Shown piece by piece: positions 60,201-64,000 of a stretch of 64,000 bases of DNA. The stretch comes from SFEB01 sp964612455 (GTDB lineage: Bacteria; Bacillota; Clostridia; Christensenellales; CAG-314): the NCBI GenBank assembly GCA_964612455.1, contig CAZTCB010000002.1, forward strand, positions 1-64,000, given 5' to 3'. The position numbers were made by a program, and so were the translations under genes. The stretch's first letter is position 1, and each line of letters opens with the position of its first letter. The notes beneath the pieces were generated by a model, which was not told the DNA's origin, searched no databases, and saw only the letters and a list, made by a program, of their open reading frames with translations.

Positions 60201-60769
60201 TCCATGTCGGCGTAATCGATAGCGTCGATTTTGCTGACTTCGTGGCTGGTACGGAAACCGTCAAAGAAGTGAATGAAAGGTACTTTGGACTCGAGTGTGG
60301 AGAGGTGTGCTACCAACGCGAGGTCCATAGCCTCCTGGACGCTGTTGCTGCAAAGCATTGCAAAACCGGTCTGACGGCATGCCATGACGTCGGCGTGGTC
60401 GCCGAAGATATTGAGGGCGTGCGCAGCCAAAGCTCTGGCGGAAACATGGAAAACGCAAGGAAGGTTTTCACCCGCGATTTTGTACATGTTGGGGATCATG
60501 AGCAACAAACCCTGACTCGCCGTAAAGGTGCTGGTGAGAGCGCCTGCGACCAAGCTGCCGTGGACGGCGCCTGCCGCACCGGCTTCGGACTCCATTTCTG
60601 CAATTTTAACTGTCTGACCGAAAAGGTTTTTTCTGCCTTGAGCGGCCCATTCATCAGCGACTTCCGCCATGGGCGAAGACGGCGTGATGGGGTAGATAGC
60701 GGCTACGTCCGAAAAGGCGTACGCTACATGGCTGGCGGCAGTATTGCCGTCGATTGTCATTTTTGCCAT
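57287..60769 (-). CDS. nifJ: pyruvate:ferredoxin (flavodoxin) oxidoreductase
   Basis: Single-chain PFOR (1160 aa) that oxidises pyruvate to acetyl-CoA and CO2, reducing ferredoxin. The N-terminal domain has TIDGNTAASHVAYAFSDVAA and AIYPITPSSPMAEVADEW (here joined without gap). Two 4Fe-4S motifs lie near residues 685-750 (CIQCNRCSMVCP, CSGCGSCANVC), and a third cluster uses CAGCGETPYVKL. The TPP site is GDGWAYDIGYGGLDHV with EVYSNTGGQASKAS. ACGGAGG lies 10 nt before the ATG. Monocistronic; key to ferredoxin-based fermentation together with iorAB. Confidence 0.97.
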   Translation of the reverse strand: MAKMTIDGNTAASHVAYAFSDVAAIYPITPSSPMAEVADEWAAQGRKNLFGQTVKIAEMESEAGAAGAVHGSLVAGALTSTFTASQGLLLMIPNMYKIAGENLPCVFHVSARALAAHALNIFGDHADVMACRQTGFAMLCSNSVQEAMDLALVAHLSTLESKVPFIHFFDGFRTSHEVSKIDAIDYADMDKLLDRKYVDEFRARALNPEHPQLQGTAQNPDIYFQNREACNGLYDATPAIVEKYMQKVGELTGRKYNLVDYVGAPDATDVIVIMGSGAEACEETVNYLVKQGKKVGVLKVRLYRPFPSERFIQALPATVKHIAVMDRTKEAGSLGEPFYLDVVACLKEHGVADKYTVVGGRYGMGSKEFTPSMILAIYKNLQQTNPKNHFTVGINDDVTFTSLPVDEKIDVAPEGTTRCKFYGLGSDGTVGANKNSIKIIGDHTDLYAQGYFSYDSKKSGGLTISHLRFGKTPIQSSYLIDNAEFIACHNQSYITRYDMLADARQGGTFLLNCNWSVEELDEKLPAKVKNDIANKNLQFYIIDGLKLAKEAGSAKSTNMVMQAAFFKLANIIPYEQAEEYMKKAIVKTYGKKGQKVLDCNFAAVDNAVKGLIKVNVPDSWKTATTGADMAKSSDDPYFVNFIKPILDQKGDELPVSAFNPAGVVPTSTTRFEKRGIAVNIPVWDATKCIQCNRCSMVCPHAAIRPVLIDENTVVPETFVTKAANGVKGAKYRIQVSPLDCSGCGSCANVCIAKEKALVMVPAEKVDEVANFEFSEKVDQVESGMKLNAKSSQFKQPLFEYSGACAGCGETPYVKLVTQLFGDRMIIANATGCSSIYGGSAPTCPYTVNKQGHGPAWANSLFEDNSEFGFGMQIAYQQRRDNVERLLKEIIAEGADDKFVAAANAWIENKLDAEGSKKASEDLKTVLATMKGEKAEELRKMEDCFVKKSFWIFGGDGWAYDIGYGGLDHVLAQGEDVNVLVLDTEVYSNTGGQASKASPTGAVAKFAAAGKRTKKKDLGMMAMSYGYVYVAQVGMGADYEQVVKALKEAEAYPGPSLVIAYAPCINHGIDMSNPQAVIKEAVDCGYWQLYRYNPSLADEGKNPFTLDSKKPTGDYQEFLRKETRYTSLLKTMPEVAEQLFVKTEKDSKERLAKYENLAKND

Positions 60770-60896
60770 ATTGTTTTTCCTCCGTTAAGAAAATTTAAAT
60801 TTGATTTCGTTATTTTGCAGGTAAAAAACGCGATATTTTGCGTGTATTTTTGTTAAAAAGCACACAAAAAAAGCGGCGTATCCCTGCGTCCTACAA

Positions 60897-60924
60897 ATTA
60901 TATCACATTAAAAAAATATGTCAA
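60897..60924 (-). promoter_or_regulatory. sigma-A promoter of nifJ
   Basis: On the minus strand perfect TTGACA and TATAAT with a 16-bp spacer. The 320-bp divergent gap 60770-61089 otherwise holds AT-rich DNA and a less clear promoter for the ecf operon (TTGACT at 61018, TATTAT/TATAAT at 61042-61050). Confidence 0.75.
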
Positions 60925-61089
60925 ACAATTTAACAACCCCTGATTTAATTTAATTAAAATTAATGCAAAGAAACCGATAAATTTAATCTAATTTACACTT
61001 TGTTTTTCTTGTTGCGCTTGACTAAACGACTATCGTTGTGATATTATAATCGGTAGCTAAAAAACGGCTAAAACGAGCGAGGCTTAGCG

Positions 61090-61965
61090 TTGGAAAAAAA
61101 TCTTGACAGAGCACCCGTAGTCACGTTGACAGACGTGATATACAATTATAAGGAGTACGACCAATACGGAGAGGAAAAACCGACCGACCGCGGTGTCAAC
61201 GGCGTGACTTTATCCGTTTATAAAGGGGAGTTTTTGGCGTTGGTGGGACGCAACGGTAGCGGCAAGAGTACGTTGGCAAAGATGTTCAACGGACTTTTGC
61301 TTGCCCAAAAAGGCAAAGTCGACGTTTACGGGCTTAATCCCGCGATTGAAAAAGAGCTTTACCAAATCCGTGCGAAAGTCGGTATGGTTTTTCAAAATCC
61401 CGACAATCAGACGGTTGCGTCCATAGTCGAGGACGACGTCGCTTTCGGTCCCGAAAATCTCGGCATTTCTCAAAAAGAACTGAGAGAGCGCGTAGATACC
61501 GCGCTTGCCGACGTCAATATGTCTAAATACGCGACGAAAACCACCTCTCGATTGAGCGGCGGACAAAAACAACGCGTCGCAATTGCGGGCGCATTGGCGT
61601 TGCGTCCTAAGATACTCGTGCTGGACGAGGCGACGAGCATGCTCGATCCCGAAGGTCGCAGAGACGTAATGGATACCGTATCTAAACTCAACGACGCCGG
61701 TATGACCGTGGTTGCGATTACTCACTTTATGGACGAAGCCGCGCGCGCCGACCGAATCGTTGCGTTAAAAAACGGTAAAATCGCTTTAGAAGGTACTCCC
61801 GCGGAGGTTTTCGCGCAACACGACAGATTAGAACAACTCGGGCTCAAGACTCCTCGCGACGTGGAGCTTGCGTTAAGGCTCAAAGAGAGTGGTCTCGATA
61901 TAGAACCGCAAGAAGATATTTTTAAACTCGGGGAGGCATTATGTCGATTACTGTCAAAGACTTGA
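61090..61965 (+). CDS. ecfA1: ECF transporter ATPase EcfA1
   Basis: 291-residue ABC ATPase that powers vitamin and micronutrient S-components. It has Walker A LVGRNGSGKSTLAKMF, Q-loop VFQNPDNQTVAS, signature SRLSGGQKQRVAIAGAL, Walker B ILVLDEATSMLDPEG, and the H-loop His in AITHFMDEA. The start is a TTG with GAGG 7 nt upstream; no better ATG lies in the conserved N-terminus. It overlaps ecfA2 by 25 nt. Confidence 0.94.
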   Translation: MEKNLDRAPVVTLTDVIYNYKEYDQYGEEKPTDRGVNGVTLSVYKGEFLALVGRNGSGKSTLAKMFNGLLLAQKGKVDVYGLNPAIEKELYQIRAKVGMVFQNPDNQTVASIVEDDVAFGPENLGISQKELRERVDTALADVNMSKYATKTTSRLSGGQKQRVAIAGALALRPKILVLDEATSMLDPEGRRDVMDTVSKLNDAGMTVVAITHFMDEAARADRIVALKNGKIALEGTPAEVFAQHDRLEQLGLKTPRDVELALRLKESGLDIEPQEDIFKLGEALCRLLSKT

Positions 61966-62816
61966 GTTACGTTTACAATCCGCGGTCTCCTTACGAGACG
62001 ATTGCGCTCGACGGCATTACGCTCGAAATAAAAACCGGTGAGTTTGTGGCGGTTTGCGGTCGTACCGGCAGTGGCAAGACGACTTTCGTACAGCACTTCA
62101 ACGCTCTCGTGACCGCTCAATCCGGAGAGCTTACGGTAGAAGGGCTCGATCTTACGGAAAAAAATAAAAAATTGCGCCGCGAGATGCTCAAAAAGTTGCG
62201 CGGTAAGGTGGGAATGGTTTTTCAGTACCCCGAGTATCAGCTTTTTGCGAACACGGTGTACGAAGACGTTGCTTTCGGTCCGTTAAACATGGGTTTGTCG
62301 ACGGATGAAGTCGATCGTCGTGTGCGCGCCGCGATAAAATCCGTCGGTCTCGATTTTGATTCTATATCTAAATCTTCGCCTTTTGAAATAAGCGGCGGAG
62401 AAAAACGTCGCGTGGCGCTTGCGGGTGTGTTGGCAATGAATCCCAACATACTCGTACTCGACGAACCCACGGCAGGACTCGATCCTCTCGGCAAAGAAGA
62501 AATATTAAACCTCGTCGTAAAACTTAATAAAAAAGACGGACTTACCGTGGTTATGGTGAGCCACGACGTCAACGAGGTGTACGAATACACCGATCGTACG
62601 ATTGTGTTTTCGCATGGCAAAGTTTTGTTTAATATGGCGACTCGCGACCTATTCACTGCGGTTGACGTCGCCAAGTATGGACTTGAAGAACCTCAACTTG
62701 CAATTATCGATAAAATGCTGTTAAAAAACGGCATCCTTCTCGACGGCGAAAATCGCAATGTAAACGACATGGCGGCGGCGATTATTAAATATACCAAAGG
62801 GGGCGGCAATGCTTAA
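61941..62816 (+). CDS. ecfA2: ECF transporter ATPase EcfA2
   Basis: 291 residues, the second ATPase of the ECF module. Walker A VCGRTGSGKTTFVQHF, Q-loop VFQYPEYQLFANTVYEDVAFGP, signature FEISGGEKRRVALAGVL, Walker B ILVLDEPTAGLDPLG, and H-loop VSHDVNEV. GAGGC precedes the ATG inside ecfA1, and its own end overlaps ecfT by 8 nt. Confidence 0.95.
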   Translation: MSITVKDLSYVYNPRSPYETIALDGITLEIKTGEFVAVCGRTGSGKTTFVQHFNALVTAQSGELTVEGLDLTEKNKKLRREMLKKLRGKVGMVFQYPEYQLFANTVYEDVAFGPLNMGLSTDEVDRRVRAAIKSVGLDFDSISKSSPFEISGGEKRRVALAGVLAMNPNILVLDEPTAGLDPLGKEEILNLVVKLNKKDGLTVVMVSHDVNEVYEYTDRTIVFSHGKVLFNMATRDLFTAVDVAKYGLEEPQLAIIDKMLLKNGILLDGENRNVNDMAAAIIKYTKGGGNA

Positions 62817-63669
62817 CGACGTTGCGTTCGGGCAGTATTACCCGTCGGACAGTTTTATTCATCGTATGGATGCTCGGGTAAAAATTTTATTGAGCATTGC
62901 GTACATGGTCGCGATTTTTATCGTAAAATCTTTTTTTTGTTATGCCGTTCTCGCCGTATATCTACTGGGGAAAATTTTAGTATCCAAGATACCGTTGCGT
63001 AGCGTTTTAAAAAGCGTCAAGGCGGTATTGTTTCTGGCTGTTTTTACGGCGATAATCAATATTTTTTTCGCAAAAGGCGCGGAAGAAAACCTTATCTGGA
63101 GCTACGGTATTATCAATATATATAGTACGGGACTCGTCACCGCGGGAAAGATGGTGTGCAGACTCGTTTTACTCGTCATGGGGGCGAGTCTGTTGACTCT
63201 TACGACTACTCCCGTAGACCTCACTCATGCCATAGAGAGTTTGCTTTCCCCGTTAAAACTCGTCAGGGTGCCCGTTGCGGACATTGCTCTCATTATGAGT
63301 ATAACGTTGCGCTTTATACCTACGTTGATGGAAGAAACCAACAAAATAATATGCGCTCAAAAGGCAAGAGGGGCGCAATTCGATACCGGCAATATCGTTC
63401 AGCGAGCGAAAGCGTTTGTTCCTATTCTCATTCCTTTGCTCGTCAATAGTTTTCGCAGGGCGGAGGAGTTGGCGTTGGCGATGAATGCCCGCTGCTTTGA
63501 GGGGAGTACCAAGCGTACGAGGTTAAAAAAGCTGAGATGCACGTGGCGCGACCTCGTCGGTTTTCTGCTTTTCGTCGTCGGCGTCGGGGCTGCGTTGTTT
63601 GTCAGGTATGCGGGCGTCGATTGGATAGGCGAGCTTTTTGGTATTGGCGTAGAGTGGATGAAACTGTAA
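62809..63669 (+). CDS. ecfT: ECF transporter transmembrane protein EcfT
   Basis: 286 residues with five or six hydrophobic segments and the coupling motifs AQKARGAQFD and AMNARCFEGS that contact the two ATPases. No S-component gene is in the window, so the substrate is set by unlinked genes (group II ECF arrangement). Confidence 0.93.
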   Translation: MLNDVAFGQYYPSDSFIHRMDARVKILLSIAYMVAIFIVKSFFCYAVLAVYLLGKILVSKIPLRSVLKSVKAVLFLAVFTAIINIFFAKGAEENLIWSYGIINIYSTGLVTAGKMVCRLVLLVMGASLLTLTTTPVDLTHAIESLLSPLKLVRVPVADIALIMSITLRFIPTLMEETNKIICAQKARGAQFDTGNIVQRAKAFVPILIPLLVNSFRRAEELALAMNARCFEGSTKRTRLKKLRCTWRDLVGFLLFVVGVGAALFVRYAGVDWIGELFGIGVEWMKL

Positions 63670-64000
63670 ATGAGATACGCAATAACCATACAATATATAG
63701 GTGCCGCGTACAACGGTTGGCAAAGCCAGCAAAACGGCGTTGGCATTCAGGACGTGGTGGAATCCGCGTTGGCAAAGGTCTTTAATCATCCCGTCAGAGT
63801 TACGGCGAGCGGTCGTACCGACGAGGGCGTCAACGCACTCGGTCAGGTGGCGCATTTTGACAGCGACCGCGAGATAAAACCCTACAATCTTTGCCGCGGA
63901 GCAAACGTTTTTTTGCCAAAAGACGTATCGATAGTCGATGCGAAAGTCGTTTCGGACGACTTTAATGCCCGAAAGTCGGCAAAGCGTAAGACGTATGTTT
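63670..64000 (+). CDS. truA: tRNA pseudouridine synthase A (5' part, cut by the window end)
   Basis: About 110 residues are visible: MRYAITIQYIGAAYNGWQSQ, then the catalytic Asp motif TASGRTDEGVNALGQVAHF, followed by ARKSAKRKTY. These define TruA, which modifies U38-40 in the anticodon stem. The ATG directly follows the ecfT stop; the ecfA1-ecfA2-ecfT-truA order is standard in Bacillota. Confidence 0.95.
   Translation, partial: MRYAITIQYIGAAYNGWQSQQNGVGIQDVVESALAKVFNHPVRVTASGRTDEGVNALGQVAHFDSDREIKPYNLCRGANVFLPKDVSIVDAKVVSDDFNARKSAKRKTYV

Overview
The window is a 64 kb stretch of a Gram-positive, low-to-moderate GC, strictly anaerobic bacterium, most likely an uncultured gut member of Clostridia (Bacillota). 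The basis is gene content and synteny: Mini-RNase III, RlmB and SigH in a row, an EcfA1-EcfA2-EcfT-TruA operon, RecX, RarA and TypA, plus two ferredoxin-linked 2-oxoacid oxidoreductases (IorAB and PFOR/NifJ). The exact order or family cannot be fixed from this sequence. Most promoters found by eye are sigma-A type with 17-bp spacers.

Layout. 0.1-1.7 kb: a pilin-like surface protein. 1.7-4.1 kb: iorAB on the minus strand. 4.4-9.6 kb: typA, polA and coaE. 9.6-11.8 kb: an ECF-type sigma factor, a membrane protein that is probably its anti-sigma partner, and a lipoprotein. 11.9-20.1 kb: a long operon with hisS, a P-type ATPase, an SDR oxidoreductase, an oligoendopeptidase, a PTS EIIC-like protein and a phosphoesterase. 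20.2-30.9 kb: rarA; tyrS-yigZ-recX; mazF; lgt-pncB-acetyltransferase; an XRE regulator; a riboswitch-controlled mntP; a HIT protein; and further acetyltransferases. 30.9-35.9 kb: a duplicated tRNA-Glu 3' region, then mrnC-rlmB-sigH-dnaX-ybaB-recR.

35.9-57.1 kb is accessory. It opens with an AT-rich island holding a trypsin-like protease, a putative secreted toxin and a putative immunity protein. It continues with three copies of a two-gene module: a secreted protein of about 350-370 residues of unknown function, followed at once by a BspA-type leucine-rich-repeat lipoprotein. Ordinary genes lie between them (tRNA-Cys, tRNA-Gly, degV, rpsT, murI and an EF-G-like gene).

The most striking structure is at the 3' end of the EF-G-like gene. 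An 88-bp perfect direct repeat of that gene's last codons, stop and hairpin occurs again 3.1 kb downstream. A 13-bp core of it recurs a third time at 57.09 kb, where it is followed by an alternative in-frame gene ending. Two inserts, module 3 and an RCC1 lipoprotein plus solute-binding-protein pair, therefore look like tandem integrations into the 3' end of the EF-G-like gene. Both share a 39-bp right end and each supplies the gene with a replacement C-terminus. No recombinase is encoded in them.

57.2-64 kb returns to core functions: nifJ on the minus strand, then ecfA1-ecfA2-ecfT and the start of truA. A conserved 35-bp promoter-like motif links the sigma/anti-sigma genes at 10 kb with the RCC1 gene of the second insert, which suggests a small sigma regulon reaching into the island.
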